Source of the DNA: Euzebya pacifica
Lineage (GTDB): Bacteria > Actinomycetota > Nitriliruptoria > Euzebyales > Euzebyaceae
Assembly: GCF_003344865.1 (NCBI RefSeq)
Contig: NZ_CP031165.1
Location: 3,415,910 to 3,479,909, forward strand
DNA: 64,000 bases
Direction: 5' to 3'
A program made the translations under genes and the position numbers. The notes under the pieces are model-generated. The model made no database searches, was not told the origin of the DNA, and saw only the letters and a program-made list of their open reading frames with translations. The stretch's first letter is position 1, and the number at the start of each line of letters is the position of its first letter. Of this stretch, positions 25,613 through 33,805 are shown piece by piece.

Positions 25613-26119
25613 TCAGCCCTCCACGACCTGCTCGATGGCCCGCAGGTCCGGATGGCGCTCGGCAAGGGAGGGGGCGATCCGCACGGTCCAGCGACGGACC
25701 GACGACAGGGTGGCGTGCCGCTCGTACATCACCTCGATGACGGCCGACGCCATCTCGGGCCCCATGCCGTTGAGCTGCGCCAGCCGGGCGCGAGCCCGCG
25801 CACCGCGGCCCCGGGACTCCGCCAGCCCGTAGTGGGTGACCTCGTCGCAGGGGCGGCACTGCATCCGCAGGGCCGCGAGGGTCGCGATGCCCTGTCCCTC
25901 GCCGATGCGATGGTCCCAGACCTCGTGGCAGATCAGGCCCTTGGACTGCGCCCGACCACAGACCTCACAGGCCCCGCCGGCGCGGTCGACCTCCTGGGCG
26001 CGGATGGCCCGCCAGGTCGCGGTCGGCAGCAGCCGGAACCCCGAGATGCCCCAGATGGGCGAGGGGATCATCTCCGGGACGTGGACCAGCTTCGGCAGGC
26101 CCGGCTCGACCTCGGGCAC
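25613..26119 (-). CDS. HNH/zinc-ribbon-like protein of unknown role inside the dap cluster
   Basis: 168 aa, GTG start directly after the dapD TGA with no gap. The centre holds two CxxC pairs, CEVCGRAQ near 51-54 and CRPCDEV near 88-91, with CHEVWDHRIGEG between them, which resembles an HNH endonuclease zinc finger in which the WDH takes the DH position. The N-terminus reads LVHVPEMIPSPIWGISGFRLLP, unusual and conserved-looking. The second half (ARARARLAQLNGMGPEMASAVIEVMYERH) is helical with an HhH-like turn. I recognise the general HNH-like look but not a named function. Its tight junction to dapD makes cotranscription likely. Confidence 0.6.
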   Translation of the reverse strand: MPEVEPGLPKLVHVPEMIPSPIWGISGFRLLPTATWRAIRAQEVDRAGGACEVCGRAQSKGLICHEVWDHRIGEGQGIATLAALRMQCRPCDEVTHYGLAESRGRGARARARLAQLNGMGPEMASAVIEVMYERHATLSSVRRWTVRIAPSLAERHPDLRAIEQVVEG

Positions 26120-27241
26120 TCAGTTGGCGTGCAGCTCGGCGTTCAGGCCGCTCCACGACCCACCGTCGCGCACCAGCGCCTGCACCGCCCCGGTCTCGGA
26201 GTTGCGGCGGAACAGGAGGCCGTCGGCGCCGGAGAGGTCCCGGGCCTTGACGACCGAGCCGTCGGGCATGGCCACGCGGGTGCCGCCGGTCAGGTACAGG
26301 CCGGCCTCGACCACGCAGTCGTCACCGAGGGAGATGCCCAGGCCCGAGTTGGCCCCCAGCAGGCAACGCTCGCCCAACCGGATCGTCTCGGTCCCACCGC
26401 CGGACAGCGTCCCCATGATCGAGGCGCCACCACCGATGTCGGAGCCGTCACCGACGACCACACCAGCGGAGATCCGCCCCTCCACCATGGAGGCCCCGAG
26501 CGTGCCGGCGTTGAAGTTGCAGAAGCCCTCGTGCATCACCGTGGTGCCCTCGGCCAGGTGGGCGCCCAGCCGGACCCGGTTGCCGTCGGCGACCCGCACC
26601 CCGGCCGGGACGACGTAGTCCAGCATCGGCGGGAACTTGTCGACGAGGCGGACCTCGACGTGGCGTCCCTCGACGCGGGCGGCCAGCCGGGCGGCCTCGA
26701 AGCCCTCGACCTCGAACGGGCCGTGGTTGGTCCACACGCAGTTGGTCAGCAGGCCGAAGACGCCGTCGAGGGCGACCCCGTGCGGGGCGACCCGTCGGTG
26801 GCTGAGCAGGTGGAGGCGCAGCCACGCGTCGACGGCGTCGACCGGCGCGTCGGCCAGGTCGCCGATGAAGGCCGCGACAACCTGCCGGGTGCCGCCCGCG
26901 GCGGGCACGTCGACCAGCGAGGCGAGCTGCCGCCACGCCGCGAGGTTGGGGTGGGGCACGTCGACGGACTCGGCCGGCGCGACCACGGCGATCGCAGCCT
27001 CGAGCTGGTCCGGGGTCAGCCGGTGGGTGGCGGTGCCGGCGACGTGGCCGACCTGCTGTGCGACGGCGACCGCCGACAGCGACGGGGTGTCCAGGTTGAC
27101 CACGGGGAAGGTGACGTCGAGGACCGAACCGGACGGGCCGATGGTGGCCACGCCGACCGCCCACGCGGCGGGGTGGGCCCAGCCGTCGATGGTGGCCTCG
27201 AGGGCCGTGCGTGCCGTGGCGATGTCGTCGAGGGTGCGCAT
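26120..27241 (-). CDS. dapD: tetrahydrodipicolinate N-succinyltransferase
   Basis: 373-aa acyltransferase adding succinyl from succinyl-CoA to tetrahydrodipicolinate. The C-terminal half is a left-handed beta helix of hexapeptide repeats: [50 protein letters not shown] in successive turns, [20 protein letters not shown]. These and NFNAGTLG.. are typical of the actinobacterial DapD type rather than the 270-aa E. coli form. A large N-terminal domain (1-190) matches that longer type. Lies between dapC and the HNH-like gene, all on the minus strand. Confidence 0.92.
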   Translation of the reverse strand: MRTLDDIATARTALEATIDGWAHPAAWAVGVATIGPSGSVLDVTFPVVNLDTPSLSAVAVAQQVGHVAGTATHRLTPDQLEAAIAVVAPAESVDVPHPNLAAWRQLASLVDVPAAGGTRQVVAAFIGDLADAPVDAVDAWLRLHLLSHRRVAPHGVALDGVFGLLTNCVWTNHGPFEVEGFEAARLAARVEGRHVEVRLVDKFPPMLDYVVPAGVRVADGNRVRLGAHLAEGTTVMHEGFCNFNAGTLGASMVEGRISAGVVVGDGSDIGGGASIMGTLSGGGTETIRLGERCLLGANSGLGISLGDDCVVEAGLYLTGGTRVAMPDGSVVKARDLSGADGLLFRRNSETGAVQALVRDGGSWSGLNAELHAN

Positions 27242-27298
27242 GGCACAGAGCGTGCCCGTTCCCGTCCCGCCTCGCCAAGCCCCCGACCGGTCAGGCGC

Positions 27299-28471
27299 TC
27301 AGGTGGGCAGCACCCCGTCGTCGATGGCCTGTCGCCACGCCGCCGCCGCCGCGTGGCAGCCGTCCACCGAGGGGACCAGGGCCAGCCGCAGCCAGCCAGC
27401 CCCCGCCGGGCCGAACGCCGACCCGGGCGAGGCGACGATCCGCCTGGTCAGCAGCGCCTGGGCGTACGCCCGATCGTCGCCGCCGGGTGCCCGCAGCCAC
27501 AGGTAGAAGGTGGCGGCCGAGCCGCTGACCTCGAGCCCGACCTCGTCGCAGAAGGCCTGCATGACCTGGCGCTTGGCCTCGAACACCTCGCGGCGTTCGG
27601 CGACGTGGACGTCGTCGGCCCATGCTGCGGCTGCCGCGTGCTGCACGAACTCGGGGCTGGCCGAGCCGATGTTGGGCCGCATCGTGCGCTGGGCGGCGAT
27701 CAGGTCGGGGTCCCCGACGAGGGCGCCGCAGCGGTAGCCGGTCATGCCGCTGCGCTTGGACAACGAGAACGCCACCAGCACACCGGTCAGGTCACCGTCG
27801 GCCACCTCGAGCATCGACGCGGGCAGCGGGCCGGCCGGCGGGTGGATGTCGACGTAGCACTCGTCGGACCCCATGACGATGCCGTGCTCGCGCGCGACGG
27901 ACAGCTGGGCCCGGAGCCACTCGGGTTCGGCGACGGCCCCGGTCGGGTTGTGCGGGTAGTTCAGCCAGGCGATGAACGCGCGGTCCAGCCGGTCGGCGGG
28001 CAGCCGGTCGAGGTGCAGCAGCCAGCCCTCGTCTGCGGACAGGTCGACGCGGTCGGACTCGCCGCCGGCGAAGAGGGTGCCGCGCTCGTAGGGCTGGTAG
28101 CCGGGCGAGCCCCAGATGCAGTGCCGTTTGGCCGACCCGGCGTCGAGCAACCCGAGGGGGGCATGGAAGATGCCTTCCTTGGACCCCGAGGTCGGCAGGA
28201 CGTGCAGGTCGGGGTCCACCTCGACGTCGAACCGGCGCTGGACCCAGCCGGCGATCGCCTCGCGGAGGGGGCGGACCCCGGCCGCGGTCGGGTACTGGCT
28301 GACCTCGGGGACGGCGTCGATCAACGCCTGTCGGATGAACGGCGGGGTCGGTTCGACCGGGTCGCCGATGGAGAAGTCGAAGCTTGGCTCGTCCTCGGCG
28401 CGCATCTGCCGGGCGAGGTCCTGGAAGGCGGCCAGCGGGTACCCGCCCAGCCGCGCGAGCACGGGGTTCAT
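27299..28471 (-). CDS. dapC: succinyldiaminopimelate aminotransferase
   Basis: 390-aa fold-type I PLP aminotransferase converting N-succinyl-2-amino-6-ketopimelate to N-succinyl-LL-DAP. PLP lysine in AFSLSKRSGMTGYRCGALVG; cofactor Asn/Asp in WLNYPHNPTGAVAEPEWL and MGSDECYVDIHPP. The N-terminal NPVLARLGGYPLAAFQDLARQM is typical of DapC of actinobacteria. ATG 28471. Gene order dapC-dapD fits the succinylase pathway, so annotation as DapC is stronger than a general aspartate aminotransferase. A 57-base gap separates it from dapD. Confidence 0.88.
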   Translation of the reverse strand: MNPVLARLGGYPLAAFQDLARQMRAEDEPSFDFSIGDPVEPTPPFIRQALIDAVPEVSQYPTAAGVRPLREAIAGWVQRRFDVEVDPDLHVLPTSGSKEGIFHAPLGLLDAGSAKRHCIWGSPGYQPYERGTLFAGGESDRVDLSADEGWLLHLDRLPADRLDRAFIAWLNYPHNPTGAVAEPEWLRAQLSVAREHGIVMGSDECYVDIHPPAGPLPASMLEVADGDLTGVLVAFSLSKRSGMTGYRCGALVGDPDLIAAQRTMRPNIGSASPEFVQHAAAAAWADDVHVAERREVFEAKRQVMQAFCDEVGLEVSGSAATFYLWLRAPGGDDRAYAQALLTRRIVASPGSAFGPAGAGWLRLALVPSVDGCHAAAAAWRQAIDDGVLPT

Positions 28472-28780
28472 GCCCGCAGCTTCGCACGCCGGGCAGGTGA
28501 CCGCCGATCTCGTCAGCGCAGGGTCAGAACCCTCGCCATGCCGGATGTTGTCGTTGGGTGACGAACCGAACCAGCCGGATCGTCATCGGCGACGAACTGG
28601 TTGTGGACCATCGTCCAGCGCGATGACGACCCGAGGAGCGGCCGTGCTTTACCGACACTTTGCCAAGGCAGTGGAAACCCATGGGGCCACTCCACCGTCT
28701 ACTGGAACAACACCGCCCACGAGGCGGGGCCGGCCGGCTCCGCTGGACCTGCTGGGGCGGAAAGGAAGGTGCGGAGACCG
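28472..28780. other. intergenic region between divergent dapC and sigma factor
   Basis: 309 bases holding the divergent promoters of dapC and the sigma gene. The frame of the sigma gene is open through the last 180 bases, but that part (GNPWGHSTVYWNNTAHEAG) has no likeness to sigma factors and is best read as leader. The 3' end carries AAAGGAAGG and GGAG, the only strong purine tracts. I see no confident -10/-35 pair and no riboswitch. Confidence 0.5.
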
Positions 28781-29695
28781 TTGAAGCTTCACAGCTCGGT
28801 TCCCGAGGACTTGCTCGACCTCTACTTCGGTGAGCTCGGAAAGGTCGCGCTGCTGACTGCGGCCGACGAGGTGCGGTTGGCGAAGGCCATCGAGGCCGGC
28901 GTCGAGGCGCGGGCACGCCTGGACGACGAGGACGAGGTGCTGTCCGCCCAGGAGCGGATGCAGCTGCAGATCGTCTCCGATGCCGGCGAGGCCGCCTTCG
29001 ACCACTTCGTCAACGCCAACCTCCGCCTCGTGGTGTCGGTGGCATCGAAGTTCTCCAAGCGGTCCCAGCTGGGCCTCGACGAGCTGATCCAGGAGGGCAA
29101 CCTCGGGCTGATCAGGGCCGTGGAGAAGTTCGACTGGCGTCGTGGGTTCAAGTTCTCCACCTACGCGACCTGGTGGATCCGCCAGGCGATCCAGCGTGGC
29201 GTCGCGGCGAGCGAGCGGACCATCCGCCTGCCCGTCGCCCTGCACGACGCCCTGGTGAAGGTCCGCGCGGCCCGTGCGCGGCTGGAAGCCATCAACGGTG
29301 ACGAGCCGACCATCGCCGAGCTGGCGGAGGCCACTCGCCTCAGCGAGCACCGCGTGCGTCGTGCGCTGGACGCCGACAAGACCGTGACGTCGCTGGACCG
29401 CAAGGTCGGGCACGACAGCGACGCCAGCGAGATGGCGGACTTCGTCGCCATCGCCGAGGACGCCCCTGCCGAGGAGGTCGTCGAGGCCGAGTTCAACCGC
29501 CACATGCTCTCGGTCGCCGAACACCGCCTGGACGAGCGCTCCTGGTACGTCATCACCCGCCGCTACGGCCTCGACGGCCGCATGATCCTCACCCTCGACG
29601 CCCTCGGCAAGGAGCTCGGCCTGTCCCGCGAGAGCGTCCGCAAGATCGAGACCCAGGCGTTGAACCGCTTGCAGAAGGAGCTCCGCGCCGCGTAG
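28781..29695 (+). CDS. RNA polymerase sigma-70 factor, RpoD/SigB-like group
   Basis: 304 aa from a TTG at 28781 (LKLHSSVPEDLLDLYFGELGK), chosen because GGAAGG and GGAG lie 4-12 bases upstream and region 1.2 starts here; GTG at 28769 is an alternative. Region 1.2 LYFGELGKVALLTAADEVRLAK, region 2 FVNANLRLVVSVASKF, LGLDELIQEGNLGLIRAVEKFDW and FKFSTYATWWIRQAIQR, region 3 RTIRLPVALHDALVKV, region 4 WYVITRRYGLDG and LGLSRESVRKIETQALNRL. Region 1.1 is absent, so it looks like a group 2 (SigB/HrdB-like) factor, although it could be a trimmed primary sigma. Located near topoisomerase genes, as HrdB is in Streptomyces. Confidence 0.9.
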   Translation: MKLHSSVPEDLLDLYFGELGKVALLTAADEVRLAKAIEAGVEARARLDDEDEVLSAQERMQLQIVSDAGEAAFDHFVNANLRLVVSVASKFSKRSQLGLDELIQEGNLGLIRAVEKFDWRRGFKFSTYATWWIRQAIQRGVAASERTIRLPVALHDALVKVRAARARLEAINGDEPTIAELAEATRLSEHRVRRALDADKTVTSLDRKVGHDSDASEMADFVAIAEDAPAEEVVEAEFNRHMLSVAEHRLDERSWYVITRRYGLDGRMILTLDALGKELGLSRESVRKIETQALNRLQKELRAA

Positions 29696-29836
29696 GAACG
29701 GAGCGAAGCGAGGCCCGAGCGCGGCGCGGGCACGCGCCAGCGTGCTACAGCGGGCACAGCGCCGCGTAGCAATCAGACACCGCGCCCCGTAGGAAGCAGA
29801 CACCGGCGCCGCATGGGCGCGGCGCCGGGCGGCGCC

Positions 29837-29842
29837 TACCCT
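29837..29842 (+). promoter_or_regulatory. -10 box for DNA glycosylase, probably leaderless
   Basis: TACCCT with 7 bases to the ATG at 29850. The preceding 29700-29830 holds a GC-rich direct repeat (CGTAG[G/C]AANCAGACACCG, around 29766-29807) and a short inverted repeat GGCGCCGC...GCGGCGCC. Confidence 0.5.
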
Positions 29843-29849
29843 GTCAGGG

Positions 29850-30788
29850 ATGACGAGCACGGTGTTGGCGGAGGACGTCGTGCCGCGCCGGCCGCTGGCA
29901 TCGACCATGTGGTTCGGCAGTGGCCGGTCCAGGGGGCGGACCGTCGCCAAGCTGCCCGGCGGCGGGTGGCGACGCGCCGAGCAGGGGCCTGCTGGACCGC
30001 TCGTCTTGGAGGTTCGCCCTGCCAACAACCGCATCGTCCTGCAGGTCTGGGGGTCGGCGGCCACTCCCCCCGGTGCCGTCGAACGTGCGCTGGAAGGCGC
30101 ACGGGCCTGGGCCGGGTTCCGTGACGACCTGACCGGGTTCGCGGAGCTCGTCGCCCCGCATCCGTTGCTCCGCCACGCGCTCAAGGTCGTCGGAGCACCG
30201 ATCCTCGGTGCGCTGCCCCGCGCCTCGGAGTCCTTCGGTCGTGCGGTGCTGGGCCAGCTCGTGCAGGGGTTGGAGGCCGCCCGCAGCGCCCATCAGCTGG
30301 TCGCCATGCTCGGCAGCTCCACGCCGCAGCAGGTGTCGGCCTGGCCCACGCGCGAGTCGTTGGGGGCGGCACCGGCCCATCAGCTGCGCAGGTGCGGGAT
30401 CGCGCTGCGCTCGGCGACCGCGTTGCACGCCTTCGCCGTCCACGAGGCGACGTTCGAGCGGCAGGCGGCGGCCCGCGCGTGGCACGAGATGGATGCCAGC
30501 CTCACCTCGATCCGAGGGGTCGGCGGATGGACATCGGCGGAGACCCGCCTGTGGCTCGGCGACGCCGACGCCGTCAGCGTGGGCGACTACCACATCCCTG
30601 CCACGATCGGCTGGGCGCTGGGCGACCGCTCGGAGGACGACGCGACGATGCTGGAGCTGCTGGCGCCCTACGCCGGGCACCGCGGCCGGGTCATCCGGCT
30701 CGTCGAGCGGGCGGCAGGTCGCGGGCTGGTGGAGACCAAGCCTCGTCGTGGCCCTCGTCAGGCGCTGTCGGCGCACCGGTACTGGTAG
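29850..30788 (+). CDS. HhH-GPD DNA glycosylase (AlkA-like)
   Basis: 312-aa base-excision repair enzyme of the helix-hairpin-helix class. The HhH motif is LTSIRGVGGWTSAETRLW at about 215-232 and the catalytic Asp follows in AVSVGDYHIP. The N-terminal half, with PLVLEVRPANNRIVLQVWG, is the AlkA-type beta domain in divergent form. No Cys cluster for an Fe-S centre is present, so it is unlike EndoIII/MutY. Likely substrate is 3-methyladenine or other alkylated bases. Its last 98 bases overlap the convergent SDR/DUF2867 gene. Confidence 0.82.
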   Translation: MTSTVLAEDVVPRRPLASTMWFGSGRSRGRTVAKLPGGGWRRAEQGPAGPLVLEVRPANNRIVLQVWGSAATPPGAVERALEGARAWAGFRDDLTGFAELVAPHPLLRHALKVVGAPILGALPRASESFGRAVLGQLVQGLEAARSAHQLVAMLGSSTPQQVSAWPTRESLGAAPAHQLRRCGIALRSATALHAFAVHEATFERQAAARAWHEMDASLTSIRGVGGWTSAETRLWLGDADAVSVGDYHIPATIGWALGDRSEDDATMLELLAPYAGHRGRVIRLVERAAGRGLVETKPRRGPRQALSAHRYW

Positions 30789-32274
30789 GCGGCAGCGAGG
30801 GCTGGATGGCCTCGGCGTCGCGGGCCAACGACCGCACCATCGACGTGAAGATGGGCCCGTGGAAGGGCACCAGCACCCACCAGTAGAGCCGCCCGATCAG
30901 CCCCCGCGGGGCGAAGAGGGCGCGCTGGTGGAGGACGGTCCGGTCCGGCCCGTCGGGTTCCAGCCGGAACTCCAGCCACGCATCGCCGGGCAGCCGCATC
31001 TCCGCGCGCAGCCTGACCAACCGGTCGGGCGCCAGCGCCTCGACCCGCCAGAAGTCCAGCGCGTCCCCGGGTCGCAGGTCGTCGGGGTCTCGCCGGCCGC
31101 GCCGCAGCCCGACCCCACCGACGAGCCGGTCGACCCAACCACGCATGGTCCAGGCCCACATGTGGGTCGGCCAGCCCCGGTCGCCACCGATCCGCGACAC
31201 GGCCTCGTACACCGCGGCGGCGGAGGCCGCTGCGGTCTCGGAGCGGACGTCGCGCAGCAGGACGCCGCCGGACCACTCCGGGTCGCCCGGATAGGGCTCG
31301 GCAGGGCTGCGACCGGCGAGCGCCGCGTCCCGCCACGACGTCTCGACCTCGCGATCGGCGACGCGCTGGAGCGCAAGCCGGAGGGCGGTCTCGTAGGGCA
31401 GACAGGGTTCGGGGTCCAGGTCCTGACCGGTCTCGTGGCCGTCACGGACGACGACGTCGACCGACAGGCTCTGCACGAGGGGCTTCGCCAGGCCGAACGG
31501 GACCGGCGTGACGACGTTGACCCAGTAGCTGGACAGGGTCGGGGTCAACGCCGGCACGGTCAGGATGGCGCGCTTGCGCAGGCCAGCGACGGCGGCGTAG
31601 CGCTGCATCATCTCGCGGTAGGTCAGCACGTCGGGGCCACCGATGTCGTAGTCGTGGCTGGCCGTGTCCTGCGTGTCCATGGCGGCGATCAGGTAGCGCA
31701 GCACGTCGCGGATGGCGATCGGCTGGACGCGGGTGTCGATCCAGCGGGGGCAGACCATGAACGGCAGCTTCTCCGTCAGGTGGCGCAGCATCTCGAACGA
31801 CGCGCTGCCCGAGCCGATGACGACGGCCGCTCGCAGCACGGTGATGGGCACCGCGCCGTCCTTCAGCACGTCGGCGACCTCGCCCCGGCTGGCGAGATGG
31901 GCGGAGGAGTCGTCGTCGACCTCACCCAGGCCGCCGAGGTACACGATCCGCTTGACCCCGGCGGACTCCGCGCAGGCCGCGACGTGGTCGGCGGCGCGAC
32001 GGTCGGCCGAGGCGAAGTCGTCGGCCGTGCCCATCTGGTGGATGAGGTGGTACACGCCCTCGCAGCCCTCGACGGCAGCGGCGACGTCCTCGGCGACGGT
32101 GGCGTCACCGGCCACGACGTCGACCTTGTCGTGCCACCCGTGTTGGGCCAGCTTCTCGGGCGACCGGACGAGGCAGCGGACGCGATAGCCGGCCTCCAGC
32201 AGCCGCGGCACCAGACGACCCCCCACGTAACCGGTCGCTCCGAGCACGCAGACGGTCTTCTGAGGGGAGTTCAT
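30691..32274 (-). CDS. NAD(P)-binding SDR-like protein fused to DUF2867
   Basis: 527 aa with two parts. Residues 5-300 are an atypical SDR (NmrA/complex I NDUFA9-like): VCVLGATGYVGGRLVPRLLEAG as cofactor loop, VKRIVYLGGLGE, PITVLRAAVVIGSGSASFEMLR and YDIGGPDVLTYREMMQRYA. Residues 330-500 match DUF2867: FWRVEALAPDRLVRLRAEMRLPGDAWLEF and LYWWVLVPFHGPIFTSM. Such fusions are common in actinobacteria and are often annotated as NAD-dependent epimerase; the true substrate is unknown. TACAAC about 7 bases before the ATG may be its -10. The C-terminal 33 residues are encoded in the overlap with the glycosylase gene. Confidence 0.82.
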   Translation of the reverse strand: MNSPQKTVCVLGATGYVGGRLVPRLLEAGYRVRCLVRSPEKLAQHGWHDKVDVVAGDATVAEDVAAAVEGCEGVYHLIHQMGTADDFASADRRAADHVAACAESAGVKRIVYLGGLGEVDDDSSAHLASRGEVADVLKDGAVPITVLRAAVVIGSGSASFEMLRHLTEKLPFMVCPRWIDTRVQPIAIRDVLRYLIAAMDTQDTASHDYDIGGPDVLTYREMMQRYAAVAGLRKRAILTVPALTPTLSSYWVNVVTPVPFGLAKPLVQSLSVDVVVRDGHETGQDLDPEPCLPYETALRLALQRVADREVETSWRDAALAGRSPAEPYPGDPEWSGGVLLRDVRSETAAASAAAVYEAVSRIGGDRGWPTHMWAWTMRGWVDRLVGGVGLRRGRRDPDDLRPGDALDFWRVEALAPDRLVRLRAEMRLPGDAWLEFRLEPDGPDRTVLHQRALFAPRGLIGRLYWWVLVPFHGPIFTSMVRSLARDAEAIQPSLPPTSTGAPTAPDEGHDEAWSPPARDLPPARRAG

Positions 32275-32299
32275 GGGTGAGGTTGTACCCCGCGGTGCG

Positions 32300-32305
32300 T
32301 ATCCT
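32300..32305 (+). promoter_or_regulatory. -10 box for J-domain gene
   Basis: TATCCT, 10 bases before the GTG at 32316. It supports that start over the in-frame codon at 32277. Confidence 0.5.
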
Positions 32306-32315
32306 CTCCCCTGCT

Positions 32316-32786
32316 GTGACGATCCCCGCGCCCGACGACGACCTCTATGCAGTGCTGGGCGTGCCCCACGTGGCCCCCCACATGGTCATCCGTGACGCGC
32401 ACCGCCGGATCATCCGCGAGTCGCACCCCGACCTCGTCGGCGACTCCACCGCAACGGAACGCACCGTCAGGGCCAACGCCGCATGGGCGGTCCTGAAGGA
32501 CCCGGTGCGACGGGCGGCCTACGACCGGCGTCGCGCGTCCCGTGACGCCGGGCCCTCGACTGCCGCCGATGACGGCAGTGGCTCCGATGGCCAGGTGCCC
32601 AGCTGGGGACCCGGAGGAGTCCGTCCGGTCAGCGTCGCCCAGCTGCGCGAGGCCGCCGCACGGGAGTCGGCCTACTCCGTCATCGGACGCACGCAGCGGG
32701 CGGCGTTCTCCGCCGCAAGCCGTCGCGTCGGCGCGGGCATCGTGCTGGTCGGCACGATCGTGCTGCTGCTCGTCGCGCTCCGCTGA
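32316..32786 (+). CDS. DnaJ-domain membrane protein
   Basis: 156 aa. J-domain at about 6-65: DDDLYAVLGVPHVAPHMVIRD, then IIRESHPDLVGD with the essential HPD tripeptide, and ending AWAVLKDPVRRAAYDRRR. A Gly/Ser-rich linker follows, then a C-terminal membrane anchor (VGAGIVLVGTIVLLLVALR). There are no zinc-finger or substrate-binding domains, so it is a J-protein that recruits DnaK to the membrane rather than a general DnaJ. GTG at 32316 is preferred because of the -10 box at 32300; the frame is open back to 32277. Confidence 0.82.
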   Translation: MTIPAPDDDLYAVLGVPHVAPHMVIRDAHRRIIRESHPDLVGDSTATERTVRANAAWAVLKDPVRRAAYDRRRASRDAGPSTAADDGSGSDGQVPSWGPGGVRPVSVAQLREAAARESAYSVIGRTQRAAFSAASRRVGAGIVLVGTIVLLLVALR

Positions 32787-32790
32787 TCCG

Positions 32791-32807
32791 CGACGCCGTC
32801 GGCGTCG
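32791..32807. terminator. hairpin between convergent genes
   Basis: CGACGCC-GTC-GGCGTCG, 7-bp perfect stem with a 3-base loop, midway in the 27-base gap between the J-domain gene and the unknown gene. Bidirectional terminator candidate; no T-run. Confidence 0.5.
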
Positions 32808-32813
32808 CCGACG

Positions 32814-33281
32814 TCAGGAGGTCGTGATGATCGGCAGGCCGCCGGCGGCAGGGTCGTCCGGTGCCTCGGCCATGTCGGCGGCGTGCTGGAGCGGCTGGAC
32901 GAAGGGCATGGCCGTCTTCTCCAGGGGTTCGGACGGCGTGAACTCCGTCAGGGCGCCGTCCTCGTCGAACATCGCCGCGATCACGTGGCTGCCACGGCGA
33001 CGGGCACCGTAGACGACCACCATCAGGTCCTCGCCGTCCGGTCCGGTCGCCTCGGCCAGGAGGCCGAAACAGGCGGCGTTGGCCGGGACCATGTGCTGGG
33101 CGGCGAACACCGACAGGGCGTCCTTGCGTTCGGTGTCGTCGTCGGGGAACCCGTCGAGCGCGGTGACCCTCGTGGCGCCCTCCAGCGGGAGGACGACGGT
33201 GACGGGCAGTGGCCGCTCGTGTCGCTCGGTGACGTTGGCGGCCGCTTCCTCCATCAGGACACGAAGCTGGTCGATGTTCAT
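32814..33281 (-). CDS. hypothetical protein, third gene of exonuclease operon
   Basis: 155 aa, soluble and acidic, no signal peptide, no cysteine pairs beyond a single Cys. It begins MNIDQLRVLMEEAAANVTER and has an alternating strand pattern in the middle (LPVTVVLPLEGATRVTALDGFPDDD, LMVVVYGARRRGSHVIAAMF). I do not recognise the family. The ATG overlaps the stop of the lipoprotein gene (ATGA at 33278), so the two are coupled. It is the last gene of a three-gene unit with the exonuclease. Confidence 0.75.
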   Translation of the reverse strand: MNIDQLRVLMEEAAANVTERHERPLPVTVVLPLEGATRVTALDGFPDDDTERKDALSVFAAQHMVPANAACFGLLAEATGPDGEDLMVVVYGARRRGSHVIAAMFDEDGALTEFTPSEPLEKTAMPFVQPLQHAADMAEAPDDPAAGGLPIITTS

Positions 33282-33805
33282 TCGTCCTCCAGGTCCTCGG
33301 TCGGTGCCGTGTCGCTCGTGTCCGACAGTGCCGCGAAGAGCTCGTCGGCCGCAACGTCGAAGATCTCGCCCCAGGCGTTGTCGGCGATCAGCGGCGGCCA
33401 GATGACCTCGCTGACCTCCTCGCGGGTGCCACGCCCCAGCTCGAAGTCATCGAGGGGGGCCAGGCCGACACAACGGTCGCCGTCGGCGTCGTCGAAGTCA
33501 CCGGGCTCGGCGACGGCCACGACGGCCACGTCGGCCTCCCACGCCTGCACGAACTCGCGGCCGGCACGGAACGCCTCGCCGCAGTTGGCCCCCTCGACGG
33601 TGTAGGTCAGGGCGACAATGTCGACCCCGTCGTCGGCGTACCCGGCGAGCGTGGCCTCCAGCGCCTCGGTGTCGAGGATGTCGGCCTCGTCCAGGACCTG
33701 GCGGCCGTCGCGGTCGGGGATGTCCAGCGCGATGGGCGGCTCGCCGCACGCCGAGAGGGCGAGCGCGAGCAGCGCGACGATGAGCAGGGCGGTCGGGCGG
33801 GTCAC
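33278..33805 (-). CDS. TPM-domain-like lipoprotein
   Basis: 175 aa. N-terminal signal with lipobox LALSAC and Cys20 gives a lipid-anchored protein outside the membrane. The following VLDEADILDTEALEATLAGYADDGVDIVALTY resembles the start of TPM/YgcG domains, in which a short helix is followed by a strand and a DxD-like acidic patch. The rest is very acidic (Asp/Glu rich, including a DFDDADGDRC loop). Two more Cys (near 75 and 115) could form a disulfide. Start and stop overlap both neighbours (ATGA each), tying it to the exonuclease upstream. Function unknown. Confidence 0.7.
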   Translation of the reverse strand: MTRPTALLIVALLALALSACGEPPIALDIPDRDGRQVLDEADILDTEALEATLAGYADDGVDIVALTYTVEGANCGEAFRAGREFVQAWEADVAVVAVAEPGDFDDADGDRCVGLAPLDDFELGRGTREEVSEVIWPPLIADNAWGEIFDVAADELFAALSDTSDTAPTEDLEDE

